A DNA stretch of 64,000 nt, from contig NC_037091.1 of NCBI RefSeq assembly GCF_002994745.2, forward strand, positions 10,292,501 to 10,356,500, written 5' to 3'. Made by a program: the position numbers and the translations under genes. Shown piece by piece: positions 11,001 to 21,181 of the stretch (its first letter is position 1; every line of letters starts with the position of its first letter). Origin of the DNA: Rosa chinensis (lineage: Eukaryota; Streptophyta; Magnoliopsida; Rosales; Rosaceae). The notes below the pieces were generated by a model. The model worked only from the letters and a program-made list of their open reading frames with translations. It did no database searches and was not told the origin of the DNA.

Positions 11001-11997
11001 CCCCGTGGTATTTGCACCACTTGCCGGTGTTCCTGGGTTTGCCCGTTTTTGGGTATTTTGGAGGGGGTGGCGGTGGGATCTGATCCTTGCACTGATTGTA
11101 GATGTCCTCATACGAGGCCGTGAGGACTGTGAACACTGCATACCGCTGCGAGGACTCCGCCTGCTTGTTGCGGTTATCCACATGGGTCGGGCGGTTTCCC
11201 TTGTTGTAATGTTGGTCCCTCTGCCGCTTGTTCTGGTGGTGGCCCTGCTGCCACTCACTTTTCTTGTCAGTTGGAGGTGCTGAAGGGGTCTTGTTAGCGG
11301 TTTCCTGATGACTGGGGGGTGGCTGTGTTGACTTTGTTGGAGTTGCTGGTGGCGGTGGGGTTTCTCCATATGTGAGGAATTCCGCCTGGGCATGGATGAC
11401 CGCCTCACTCATGACGTTGTCATATGCTGCATTAGGATGATTGTAGTTGAGGTGATAGAGGAATGGCCCTTTGAGGAGTCCCTGCTTGAAGGCCGCCAAT
11501 GCCATTGTTTTGTCTAGGTCACGACACTGAGATGCTGCCGCCCGCCACCTTGTGACGAAGGCCTTCAGTGATTCGTCCGCCACTTGCTTGACGCCGAACA
11601 GCTGACTTGTGTTGTGATGTCCGGCGGACAATAGGATGAACCGAGAAAGGAAGGCGTGTGATAGTGCATGGAATGAGTCAATGGACTCTGGCGGACACTC
11701 GAAAAACCAGCTCATCGCCTCACCGTCCAATGTTTCGCTGAACAAGTGGCACAGGGTGGCGTCGTCAAATCCCTTGTTATTGGTGACTTTCTTGAAGGTG
11801 TCCATGTGGACGAAGGGATCAGACATTCCGCCGTAATGCGACATCTTTGGGGTTTTTGCATACGCTGGTCTGATAGCTTGCAGAATCGCAGCGGTGAAGG
11901 GCCCAGGTCTGGAAGCGAAAAGCGGATTCTGAGTTGGCGCTGGGGCGCCTGACTCCGCCCGGATCAACCTCTGTTCCAGTTGTTGCATCCTTTCCAA
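8005..11997 (-). CDS. Tat gag-protease-RT-RNase H-aRNase H polyprotein segment
   Basis: An open frame of 1330 codons, from Met at 11997 to TAG at 8005-8007. In order it contains: the gag domain (about residues 40-220); a Q/P/K-rich linker; a CKYHGDSGHNTNSC zinc-binding motif near residue 330; a retroviral-type aspartic protease with ILVDSGSAANV; reverse transcriptase with FPLPRIDQLVD and the catalytic YVDD; a first RNase H in which the expected acidic residues look diverged (LTNQPL); and a second, archaeal-type RNase H (HVDGSA, NNMAEYEAL, DSQLV, NAKADSLARLA). Gag and pol share one frame. The TAG separates it from integrase, and the true gag start is probably at 12594 in the same frame. Confidence 0.93.
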   Translation of the reverse strand: MERMQQLEQRLIRAESGAPAPTQNPLFASRPGPFTAAILQAIRPAYAKTPKMSHYGGMSDPFVHMDTFKKVTNNKGFDDATLCHLFSETLDGEAMSWFFECPPESIDSFHALSHAFLSRFILLSAGHHNTSQLFGVKQVADESLKAFVTRWRAAASQCRDLDKTMALAAFKQGLLKGPFLYHLNYNHPNAAYDNVMSEAVIHAQAEFLTYGETPPPPATPTKSTQPPPSHQETANKTPSAPPTDKKSEWQQGHHQNKRQRDQHYNKGNRPTHVDNRNKQAESSQRYAVFTVLTASYEDIYNQCKDQIPPPPPPKYPKTGKPRNTGKWCKYHGDSGHNTNSCNALKTAIETLYRDGKLEQFKVRQPPPVIANIETLGRINIIDGGAPITSMSHRARKHYARANHPKEVCNIRYERSAKLPRSGWEPITFSEEEEREVHLPHDDPFLVDAILGRFSVGRILVDSGSAANVIFSGCYDRLKRNKKLLQDHEPLLSFSSDVTQPLGSDYMRLVIGTSPCMVEVHTEFIIVDCFSTYNSIIGQPALNKLKCIIARYMFLIKFPTPNGTGCMRGSQQLARECYSTSIARSALRHEILTVGNHTPPQNIFEDPRDEEKNNVKKEPVNPDTSLKVVCISDEHPERTVGISAQLDPEVAAELTQFLRDNAAVFAWSYADMPGISPEIITHKLTIKPSFYPIKQKRRAFDEEKYQAIGEEVAKLQGIGFIRQVVYPQWISNLVMVKKPSGKWRMCVDFKNLNKACPKDSFPLPRIDQLVDATAGHELLSMMDAFSGYNQIKMHPGDQECTTFTTDKGLYCYNVMPFGLKNAGATYQRLMNAMFAEHLGKIIELYVDDMLVKSIKARGHVANLKIIVTILLAYGMRLNPEKCFFGVTASKFLGYIVSERGIEANPDKVQAILNLADPEYKVDVQCLQGKLTALSRFISRLTDRCAPFFKLLKTTHKKIINWNPECQAAFQGLKEYLAAVPLLSVPVQGETLFIYLAVSVSAVSCAIVRREGQDELPVFYAGRGMNGAETRYPPLEHLALALIVAAKRLRQYFQAHTIHVLTNQPLRQVMQNPEHSGRLSKWAIELSEFDIDYKPRTAMKGQAVADFIAELTERQPEPGTETGPGTEMVTTEEATPHSDWNLHVDGSASAKASGAGVILTGPGGLNAEYALKFNFKASNNMAEYEALIAGLLLPIDSGADSVNIFNDSQLVVNQVNDSFQAKDQQLAAYLGYVKTLLKKFKFHTITQIPRERNAKADSLARLATAQPHQSPADTRVESLDRPSITKTLAEIFSIEVSPSWIDEIIAYKRSGTLPEDKIQARQLKRRATRYNI

Positions 11998-12126
11998 TAT
12001 CTGGGCGGTTGCATCGCCGCCGAAATCGGCCTGAATATTCCGCTGGACTTGGTGCAGGCGGATTGCCTTCAGTCCTCGCCCTAGCTTCCGAGCGGTTGGT
12101 GTGCGGCAGTGATTCCGCCTCCTGCT

Positions 12127-12594
12127 CTAACATTAGTTGGGGATGGGCGGTGGTCCCATCCCCAATAACTCAGGCGGGTCCAGCGGTACCTGCATCTGTA
12201 TGACTGGCCCCTGTACCAGTGCGCCAGTGCCGGGTCGACTACGCCTGGTGCTTCGTGACTGTTCGCTTTGCGCTGGATTGGCGGTAGCTTCCAGTGTCCT
12301 CTTCAGTTCATCAAAACGCGACATCAGCGTAGCCAACTGTCCTTGGGCCTCAGCCTTCTCCTTGCGTTCCTTCTCACATTCTCTGTTTGCCTTATGAATA
12401 TCCGCCAGTGCTAGCTCGTACATAGTGATGAGATCTTGGCCCGGCAAGCGGCTGCTGCCTGGATTTGCCTCAACGCCGGGGTTGGCTGGGGTTGTGAATA
12501 GTGCGCGGTTAACGCCTACCGCTGGGTCGGAGGATTGGGGGATGGCGGAATGGTCTGCCTGCTCTTCAGCGTTTCCCCCGCTACCGTTAGTCAT
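12127..12594 (-). pseudogene. N-terminal gag extension, cut by two stops
   Basis: The ATG at 12594 lies about 37 bp inside the primer-binding site and is in the same frame as the 11997 ORF. It encodes about 153 residues with a charged helical segment (KANRECEKERKEKAEAQ), then stops: TAA at 12133-12135 and TAG at 12127-12129. The frame then stays open into gag. I infer that the intact parent element began gag here. Confidence 0.65.
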
Positions 12595-12630
12595 GGTGAT
12601 TGTGGTGGGATGACCTTTTGTTCAAGATTT

Positions 12631-12646
12631 CCCACAGACGGCGCCA
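12631..12646 (-). promoter_or_regulatory. Primer-binding site of the Tat element
   Basis: On the minus strand, TGGCGCCGTCTGTGGG starts one base after the 5' LTR (12648). The TGG matches the CCA end of a tRNA; the first nine bases fit those used by many plant gypsy elements. The exact tRNA was not determined. Confidence 0.75.
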
Positions 12647-12647
12647 A

Positions 12648-13164
12648 TGTTAATGTCTAAAAGTTCAGCGGTAGCTGAACCTTTGTTAACGCTGATCCGG
12701 TGGGCGGATCGATACTTGTGATGCTCTCGAAGCTTCCGCTGCCTGTCAAGTAAAATACAAAGGGGGTCAGAGGGAGACCGCGCTGGGCGGTCTTCAACTC
12801 TCCGATGCCTAAGTTAGTCAATGTATTTATGTTGACAAAGTAACAGTAGGTAAGTATTGAATGCGTAATTAATGAGGAGAGAGGAGAGAACCTTTTATAG
12901 GTGAGGAAGAGGAGGTTCTTCTCTTTGTTTTCGATATGGGACTGAAATGTTTCAGTTCCCAGCTCTGGGAGCTACTGATGCCATTTTGGCACGGCGCGTG
13001 GCGGCGCGTCGGCGGTGATCTGGGGGGTGATCCGATGCTGAGGTTGTAGCCCGCCTGGCGGTGTACCTGTATGTCATTCCCTTGGTTGGAATGAGTACCT
13101 TTAGCGGCACAATGAGCGTGGCCCATTATAGCTAATTATGCTTGCAAATGTACATGTATGTACA
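12648..13164 (-). repeat. 5' LTR of the Tat element
   Basis: 517 bp, TG...CA, partner of 761-1276. It is followed on the right by the second copy of the GGTTC target duplication. It differs from its partner by one extra G in a G run and seven substitutions. Confidence 0.95.
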
Positions 13165-13169
13165 GGTTC

Positions 13170-14173
13170 TGAATATGAGAATATTTGGCGTGCGGGGTCA
13201 CGTCACTTGAATATACTTATTGTTTTCTCGTGAGTTATTGAGGAAGCTTTATGGATTTACTGGTTTTCGATTGTTTTTCCTCACCATACTCAGGTCATTC
13301 GATTAGGTCTCCTCCTCACTTACTTTGTGTTTGTGAGTGGCAGTTGAGGTAGCTTATTCTCCTCCTCACTTACTTTGTGTTTCTGAGTGGCAGTCGAGGT
13401 GATTTATTCTCCTCCTCATGTGAGTGGTAGTCGAGGTTATTAGTTCTCCTCCTCACACAATCTATGTGTGAGTGGCAGTCGAGGGTAGATAGAGCCTGAG
13501 GGGCTCCTTTACCCGTATGGTGAAATCTCTTCCTCATATCCTTTTATTTGTTACTTGACTAGCGGGGCTAGTCCGATTCTCTTAGCCAGCGGGGACTGAT
13601 ATGTTTTCACGAGACTCCGAGTTTTAAAGACATACATTTTATAAACGTTGCATGCATCGAAGTTTTATGAATTTAAATCCGTGGGAAAGTAATACAACTT
13701 CTTTTCTTTTAAATTATTTATTTAGTTGCTTATTTTTGTCCACTCACGCTGACGTGTTTTTCAATACTTTTCCCCTGGGCCGTTTGGTTTCAAATGCCCA
13801 GTTTGCAGGCGAAATTAGTTGAGGTCGGGCGTACATTGGAGTTGAGGCATAATCAACAGCATGGCTTCCGCGTTTTTCTTTGATTTAGGTTTTCCTTGAC
13901 TACCCTTGCTATTAGAATTGCTCTGATCACCTAAAGAATTAATGTAATTTAAGTTGTGATTTGTGTTATGTGAATTGGGATGATGTTGATTTGGGGAGCA
14001 GGGTGGCTCCAGGAGCATAAAGATGAATTGATTTAGGAGTGTAAATGTTTTTCTACAGGTTTTGGATAGTCCATTTTAGAGAAAGTTCTGCCAAATTTTT
14101 GGTAGAATTTATTCTGAGGTGGGCCCCGCAAGAATGCTTAGGATTTCGAGGTGAAATCCGGGGCGGGTCCTGT
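13170..14173 (+). mobile_element. Right part of the older LTR interrupted by the Tat element
   Basis: Continuation of the target sequence at 1-755. It has no gene and ends near a 'GGGGCGGGTCCTGTTA' terminus that resembles the 3' end of large gypsy LTRs. Its boundary is approximate and no target duplication can be tested, because the left end lies outside the window. Confidence 0.5.
13309..13490. repeat. Four imperfect tandem repeats in the older LTR
   Basis: CTCCTCCTCA...GTGAGTGGCAGT(T/C)GAGG recurs from 13309, 13359, 13409 and 13446, with spacings of 50, 50 and 37 bp. The third unit lacks the middle 'cttactttgtgt' part. It looks like replication slippage inside the LTR. Confidence 0.85.
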
Positions 14174-14177
14174 TAGG

Positions 14178-15356
14178 GTGTGTTGCGGGTTATGTAATTA
14201 AAACATCAAACTGCAATAAGGGGATAGCAGAAGCATATCAATCCTTGCACGACCCAAATTTTGCTATTTCAAAATTATCGTGAAGAGAGCAACACACAAA
14301 CAAAAAGGCACAACGGAAATAAATAATTCAGACACAAAATAAAGGTAACTTGAAATCTTTGTAACTTGAAGAACTTTGATCTATGAAAGTGGTTTAAATA
14401 CAAAATATTTGGTGAGAGCAAGTAACTGACTAACTCTATAAATTTATTTCTTTCTAATAGAACCCTGAAAGAAAACTCTCAAAAAAAAAATTTCTCAAAA
14501 ACAATTCTCCCTACATTGATACAATTGATATGCTTTTATAGCCATATTTCAATGAAATAAATGGAGAAGCTCAGCTCTTTTACAAAAACTTATATACAAA
14601 ATTATATATTCAGTGAATCAGTGTGTTTACAACACTCCGCATTCTTACCTTATGATGAGGTTGATAACAACTAACTAATGTTTGTTAGCTTGTTTTAATA
14701 TTCTCGTGGACTCGTGGTTCAAGACTTTAAGTCAAAGAATATTATTTGGAAACCTACACGTATACTTGAAATTTATTCTCTATCTCTAGTATGGTTTGAT
14801 CATACAGAATGTCTAAAGCACCAGAAATGATATTCTATTATTTGGAGCATTTAGCATGTCTCAATCTCACTATCAGCTGGTATTTAAAAACGGGTTTGAA
14901 TTGATTGGTCTGAAGATGGCTAATTTAAAAGGAGTATTCTGGTAGTTAAGAACCGCTTAGAATGGATTGGTGGCTAATTTAGTCAAGTGAAGACGGCTGA
15001 TTTAGAAGGTCTAACATTAGACAAAAGTCAGTCGTCCTCCATTATTGATGCCCCATCATTTCTTCAAGGTTCATTATTAGTACTCTTAATCAAGATTATA
15101 ATCAATTAGCAACTTCCAAGATTCAATTAACAACGTTGTTCCTAAGTGCACTTCCGTACACGTGAGGTATAATGATTTCCTGTATTAATCGTACAACTGA
15201 GTACTAATTTATTAGTTGGTGCGTTGTCACCTGTAAGTTAATGTCTTTTGGAATGCGCGAGTTGGCCTATACGTTGTAGTCAATCGTCAACTAGCAAAAA
15301 CACGTAATTCTGTAATTGTTATGCTTATGTTTTTGTTGGGTTTTGGTTCTTTAATG
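14178..15356. other. Gene-free, LTR-like AT-rich DNA
   Basis: No ORF of interest. From about 14190 to 14632 the sequence looks like a minus-strand LTR: on plus it ends TTTACAACA, followed by a purine/pyrimidine-biased stretch, and it has a TATA-like box near 14437. I found no partner LTR or target duplication, so this is a guess. The rest, to 15356, shows nothing I recognise. Confidence 0.3.
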
Positions 15357-15361
15357 TGAAC

Positions 15362-15968
15362 GGTTAAACAGCGACAAGCATAGTCCGTGACTCATCATTG
15401 TATCGATACTGTCCCAACTACCTATTAGGTGTTGGGTTTTAATCACAAAAGGTCTCGGTAACAATTGGATGTGATCCACCCACTTATAAGTTATATTTTA
15501 TTTGTCACTTTTCTGATGTGAGATGTTTCCTCTCCAACACGCTCCCTCATGTGCAACCTAGCTCTAGGTCTGCACGTGAAATTAATTAACAATCCAATTC
15601 CAATTCCCACATTGGAAATTGGAACACAAGTTTCATATTGGATACTTGATCAATATAACAATGCAAGACCCACATTAGACATTTTGTAACAATCCAATCG
15701 AAATATTCAGCTGGCAATGGGGTCCCTTATAATTCGGGCCCATGACAATTGGAAACGCAATTGGAGAGGGACCCGCTCTGATACCATGTTAAACAGCGAC
15801 AAGCGTGGCCTGCGGCCCACCATTGTACCGATACTGTCCCAGCTTAACCACCTGTTAGGTGTTGGGTTTTAATCACAAAAGGCCTCGGTGAAATTGGATG
15901 TGATCCACCCACTTATAAATTATATTTTATTTGTCACTTTTCCAATGTGAAATCTTTCATCTCCAACA
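15362..15968 (-). mobile_element. TRIM (miniature LTR retrotransposon), 607 bp
   Basis: Two direct repeats, 15362-15539 (178 bp) and 15787-15968 (182 bp), enclose 247 bp without coding capacity. The minus strand reads TGTTGGAG... to ...TTTAACA for the LTR. The primer-binding site TGGTATCAGAGC (initiator Met tRNA type) is at 15786-15775, directly against the 5' LTR. A purine-rich tract (GCACATGAGGGAGCG) abuts the other LTR. The duplication TGAAC flanks the element at 15357-15361 and 15969-15973. All parts of a TRIM are present. The left LTR has lost its terminal TG (now GG). Confidence 0.92.
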
Positions 15969-15973
15969 TGAAC

Positions 15974-17060
15974 AACTCCAGTTGTTGCCTACACTTCTGT
16001 TTAGGATGTCATTCCTAAGTTATTATGATAGGTAAATGTCTTGAGAATGTGAAATTGTCACAAAAACCCACATAGTTTAGTGTAGATCGCACAGGAAAAG
16101 ATATAGATCTAGCATGATGCTTGTTTATCTTTGGTGAAAAATATGATGGTATTTGAAGGAGATTCCTAACTGATCTATTTGTAAGAGCGCACGAGCTCCA
16201 ATCCAATTTCTGATAGATTTTCAAGTTTCATTACTAGTTTGTCAATTAATCAATCATTGTTCCGGTATCATCTATATAGTATATATCAACCCAAGTTTAA
16301 TTATTAGTTTGTCCAATGTATCCATCATTATTGTTCCCGTATCATCTATATCAACTCTAAATTTTGACCTACATCAGTTTATATTGGACAGTCAGTAGTC
16401 TGAATTTCAAAATCAGAATCAATTAGTAATGGTCGGAGTTGCCAAATCATTATAAATACAATTTCAAGCTTCCTATGTTCCTATGTGTACGTATGGGATT
16501 CATATTCTCAACACACTCGAGCATGTAGGTTAAATTTTCAATTCATACACACAGACACTTTATATATAGTGCTGTGGAGCCCGTATACTACGAGACATTC
16601 ATATGTGGATTAACTTAATTTTACTACCAGAATAAAGTAATCCAAGCTTCATAACCAAAATCAATTAATAATTAGAGTGACTCAAATTCTTATAAACACA
16701 TGAGTAAAGTCTCTATTTTTCTATGTAAGAGTGATATTCTCAACAACTCTGGCAACTTGAATGAAGCATCATGGTACTTGTGTCATACAGATATATGGTT
16801 TTGCATTCACCCCTTAACCAGTGGCAGTCATTTACATGGTTGGTACTTTCCACGCAGGAAGAGACGTAAGAATGACCTCAAGATCGAATTAAAAGCATAG
16901 AACATGCACAACTAGTGCATGTTGTGGGCTTATATATTAGCCCGACGACCTAGGTCTTCCTTTTTCTTTTCTTTTTTAAATCCCTTGATTATATTATCAT
17001 TATTAGCTTATCAAAACATTATATTATTATTTAGTGCCATGAGCCACTGCATTCTGAAGT
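15974..17060. other. Intergenic DNA upstream of CNGC copy 1
   Basis: AT-rich sequence with short imperfect repeats ('tcatctatatcaac', 'atcattgttcc' near 16250-16350). No gene or complete mobile element is recognised. Confidence 0.5.
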
Positions 17061-17061
17061 C

Positions 17062-17068
17062 TATAAAA
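17062..17068 (+). promoter_or_regulatory. TATA box of CNGC copy 1
   Basis: TATAAAA preceded by GCCACTGCATTC. A similar block with TATAAA occurs at about 59530-59550. A spliced 5' leader follows: a predicted donor at 17124 (GTAAGT) and an acceptor ending at 17270. Confidence 0.5.
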
Positions 17069-17369
17069 TGAATTCGAAGAATGCTGTGTTCCATACCAAT
17101 TCATGCTTGCTTCATTTCCTGAAGTAAGTATTCTTATCGGAGATTGCAATTCACGGCACTTTTTGTTAATGTTTACAGTTCGTGTTGACACTTGTTTGAA
17201 GCGCGCGTTAAGCTTAATTTATTAACTAATGATATGCAGGGTTAAACTTCCTCTTACTGTTCTTCTGCAGATTTCACGATCATTATTGAGAATCTTCTGG
17301 CAACTCTGAGAATCTTGGTTGGCTATTAAGTTTTTGAGAGACACTATTGGATACAAAAAGGAAAACTTC

Positions 17370-20367
17370 ATGAATCACTCAAAGGAGGAGGAAAACTACA
17401 TTGAAATGAGGTTAGCTTCTATGAATCTAGTATTGTTTCTTTTGATTGACTTCATCGCAATTTATTGGGGCCGATGTCCATAACTCAACCCATTTAGAGC
17501 ATCTCCACTGTTTTTTCTCATACTCAAGTACTCAACCCTTGGGGCTTGGGTATATATATGTTTTGGCAAATAGTCTTACTTGCTGAGGAGCTCTCTTTTG
17601 GCATTTTTCCCCATACAAATTTGAGGACAGATTTGAAAAGGAGTGGAGATATGCTGTAAAAACTTTAATTCTTGCTTGCTTCTCAAGGCAAGAAAGTCTT
17701 TGTATTGAACTACCACTATCCTTAATATTTACTTGATAGAGCTAACATTAATTCCTTTTGTTAGTATATCAGCTAGCTCCAATTTGTTTCTCGATTCCCT
17801 TTCTGAAAATAATTTTTTTTCTTTTCTTTTATCAGCTCTCACCAAGATATAGATCATGCTGTCGAAAATGCTAACGTGCCAGCCGGAGAAGTAAATGTAA
17901 CAAAGAAGAAATGGGAAAGGATGTTGCGTTCAGTTTCATTTTGGAATAAGATATCTGTGCTTGCATGTATGATTGCTGTCTCAATCGATCCTTTGTTTCT
18001 TTACATTGCATTTCTTGATCGTGATAAAGTGTGCCTCGGAACGGACAAAAGGCTGAGGACTGTAGTCCTCATTACGCGATCACTCACAGATTTCACGTTC
18101 CTATTTCATATTGTATATCAACTTCGTGAAGCTGTGAAAGCAGTGGCCGCTGTGTCCAAGCCCAAGCTGGTACAGAGAGGCAACTCAAAACTCTTCAACT
18201 GGTTTGGACACGCTAAGGCAATAGCTAAGAAGTTGTCATGGAGCTCTTTCCTAACTGACATTTTAGCTGTTCTTCCAATTCCTCACGTATGTAACAGAAA
18301 TTACACATTATTTTTTTTTTTTGGTGCGGTGATTAATGGAGGATATCTAACTCTTGTTGTTTATTTTGTCCACACAGGTGCTAATATTAGCTCTTTTTTA
18401 TGCTCCCAATTATGGATTTTCAGAGAACAAAATGACTTTGAATTACATGCTTCTCGCGTAATATGTTCCAAGAATGTATCGGATCTTCATCTCGTCTAAG
18501 CTGTTTAGAAAAAATAGTAACATGTGGGTCAAAGCTGCTTTCTATTTTTTTATGTACATCCTCTCAAGTCATGTAAGTTAAACTTTTTATACACAGTTTC
18601 TATCCTTTCTTTGTTTGCTTGGGCTAGGTTTCTTCTATTGTATCAATAACTGACTCTTTGTTAATTGTAGGTAATTGGAGCCTTTTGGTACTTCAGTACT
18701 GTTCAAATCGAGGCAGTATGTTGGAACATGGCCCTGGCTGGAAATGTCACTTTCCAATGTGATGACCCTCCTCTATCTCAAATCAATGGTGACATGACAG
18801 CATTCGTGCCACTTGCCTAAATGCGACAGGAGATTTATCATTTGATTATGGATCATTCCTAGAGACAATTCAAACCCGCTACACAGGACCTACAAGATTC
18901 CGCGAAAAGTTATTTTACTTTGTGTGGTGGGGACTTAAAAATCTAAGGTAAGGCCAATTGGTTCTCTTTCTTTTTTTCTTTTTTTTTCCCAGATGATAAT
19001 AGTCAACTTGAAGAAGGGGTCAGATTATGTATCTCATATATTCTTGTTCCCAATTGTTAAATTTATTGCAGTAACTATGGTACAGACATTGATACAAGTG
19101 AGTTTATTTGGGAAAATTGCTTTGCAATATTCTCGTTTCTGGTATTGGCCTAGTGCTATTTGCTTTTCTCATTGGAAATATGCAGGTTGGTAAAGACTTT
19201 CCCTAACTTTCATCTATAATTATAAGATTAAGAAGCAGACCACCGTCAAATTTTTAGGTTAATTTAAGCTTTATTCTTGGTCATAAAAACTCATAATGTC
19301 GACCATCAACAGGAGTGTATGCAATCCTCCGAGGAAAAGAAAGTGGCAACTGATAAGGTTCAAATGAAAGAGCAAGAACTACAAGAATGGATGGACAAAA
19401 ATGGTCTTCCTGAGAAGTTGGGCAAAGACGCTGAGAAGTTGAGGATAGAGATCATGAAAAAGATAACAGAGAACTTGAAAGACGACAAAAATGCTGTAGT
19501 ACAAAACCTGTTCTCTCTTCTTCCCTGGAATACCGTAAAAGATCTCAAACTTTCTATTTGCATGAGTATGCTAAAGAAAGTATGCTCCTGAACTGGCGTC
19601 CAGCTAGGATTTTCTAACAATTAAATTTTGTTCTTCCATATTGATCAATATTAATTAGTGTGCCGCAATATGAAGTTTTAACGACGCCACTATGTGTATG
19701 TGCACAGGTACGAAGGCTCGAAAATATGGATGAAAGAGGATTGAGACTGATCTGCCACTATCTCAAGCCAGTGACCTACACTGAGAAAACAATTGCTTTT
19801 CGAATGGGAGAACCACTTGATAGCATGCTCTTTATCATGGAAGGTATTATGTTGATCTACCCGACTAGTACTACTGCTACTACTACAACTGACCATCAAG
19901 TTGGAGCAGCAAATATACGTTCCCCATCAAAAATCCGCGGGTCCCTTGAGAACGGTGATGTTTATGGAGAAGAACAACTTCTGAGTTGGGCATCACCACC
20001 CGACATGTCTATCTCTTATGCAGAGCTTCCTATCTTAACCGAAAATGTAAAATGTCTTTCAGAAGTAGAAGGCTTTGTTCTAACTGCCAAGGACTTGAAA
20101 AATGTAGTCTCCTTGTACAAGTTACATGGGAATTACAATAGTTCCAGCCATCCAGTGGAGGAGGTGGAACGTTCTATCTCAAGAGGAACATCAATGGTTC
20201 GTCGTACCCGCATTAATCCTACTCATGGCCAGGCACAGATCAGGGCGGGAACGAGGAAACAGATATTCAAGATTCAAATAACTGAAATGTCCCATATTTT
20301 GTGTGAGATTGGTTCAATTCTTTGTAGTAATCAAACATTGTACGTTGTGTGTGTGAGAGTTTCTTGA
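17370..20367 (+). pseudogene. Cyclic nucleotide-gated channel-like pseudogene (copy 1)
   Basis: It has the same seven-exon plan as the gene at 49976-53370. Exons: 17370-17410, 17836-18286, 18378-18572, 18671-18947, 19072-19185, 19313-19579 and 19708-20367. The start MNHSKEEEN is seven codons upstream of the sequence retained in copy 2. Exons 1-2 encode S1-S3, exon 3 the S4 region, exons 4-5 the pore and S6, exon 6 the C-linker and exon 7 a cyclic-nucleotide-binding-like domain. Breaks: TAA at 18459-18461 where copy 2 has CAA; exon 4 is 11 bp longer and exon 5 is 2 bp longer than in copy 2, both out of frame. Splice signals are intact, so it may still be transcribed. The copia insertion begins 124 bp after its stop. 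Confidence 0.88.
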
Positions 20368-20490
20368 GTGCAAGTGCTTTGTTGGAACTGAATGGGGCAC
20401 TAGTCGAATTAGTGTCGAGTCATTTTGTAATATAAGTTTCTTTCTATTCTTCAAGGTCAACTAACGTGGCTTTTTTGAATGGGTTAAAAT

Positions 20491-20712
20491 TGTTTTAGAA
20501 TAAGAGATTTGAAAGAAGATTGTAGAGAGAAATTGTAGTAACTTTCATTGATAATAGGAGCCTCTATATATAGAGGATACAAGTACATAATCTTTGAGTA
20601 CAAGGAATCCTATTCTAATTAGAACTAGGAATTTAGAATATTCTCTCCTATTACAACAATAAAAAGTAATCATAGTTTGGTAAGGCACACATAAATCGAA
20701 TATCCTTCAATA
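20491..20712 (-). repeat. 3' LTR of the copia element
   Basis: 222 bp, pair of 39298-39519. In element direction it begins TATTGAAGG (its partner begins TGTTGAAGG) and ends TCTAAAACA. The polypurine tract CATGGGGGAG lies at 20713-20722 on the minus strand, directly beside it. Confidence 0.95.
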
Positions 20713-20845
20713 CTCCCCCATGTGCCGTCCAAACTTGATGTCATCGTGACACCATGGCGCTTCAAATGTTGTCTCGTTAAAAATCTTGCTCGAGTAGGAC
20801 AAAAACAACCTCGAGGAGGAGAAAAAGAGTACAACACGCCCTTCA

Positions 20846-21181
20846 CTCTTCGAGCAAGGTTCTAAAAAAAGCTAGGCGCTAGTCGGGCTACCGGTAGTTA
20901 TGGCCTAGCGGGGAGACTAGGCGGTTTTTTTATTTTTTAGTTTATTTTTATTTTTATAACATATAATTGTATAAATAATTAAGTGTGCTTGTGTTTTTTT
21001 TTTTTTTTCCTGACTCTTCGAGCAAGGTTCTAAAAAACGCTAGGCGCTAGTCGGGCTACCGGTAGTTATGGCCTAGCGGGGAGACTAGGCGGTTTTTTTA
21101 TTTTTTAGTTTATTTTTATTTTTATAACATATAATTGTATAAATAATTAAGTGTGCTTGTGTTTTTTTTTTTTCCTTGTTG
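20846..21181. repeat. 168-bp tandem duplication
   Basis: The block starting CTCTTCGAGCAAGG at 20846 repeats from 21014 almost without change; only the T-run lengths and a few bases differ. The unit includes 12 bp of copia sequence plus the left end of the inserted element, so the duplication happened after that insertion. Confidence 0.9.

Larger units (their letters stand above)
761..13164 (-). mobile_element. Ty3/gypsy retrotransposon, Tat type, 12.4 kb
   Basis: Complete LTR element on the minus strand. LTRs of 516 bp (761-1276) and 517 bp (12648-13164) begin TG, end CA and differ by seven substitutions and one indel by my count (about 98.6% identical), so insertion was recent. The 5-bp duplication GGTTC flanks it (756-760 and 13165-13169). 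In its own direction it has a primer-binding site, gag, protease, reverse transcriptase, RNase H, a second (archaeal-type) RNase H and integrase. After integrase come an extra gene on the opposite strand, a tandem array and a polypurine tract. The second RNase H and the antisense ORF between pol and the 3' LTR are known marks of the Tat lineage. Several stops and a frameshift make this copy non-autonomous. Confidence 0.93.

Noticed and set aside
10789..11408. Plus-strand ORFs opposite gag-pol
   Set aside because: They mirror the coding bias of the minus-strand gag-pol frame; no domain is seen.
15362..15968. Cassandra-type TRIM with 5S RNA in its LTR
   Set aside because: I looked for 5S internal promoter boxes in the LTRs and did not see them.
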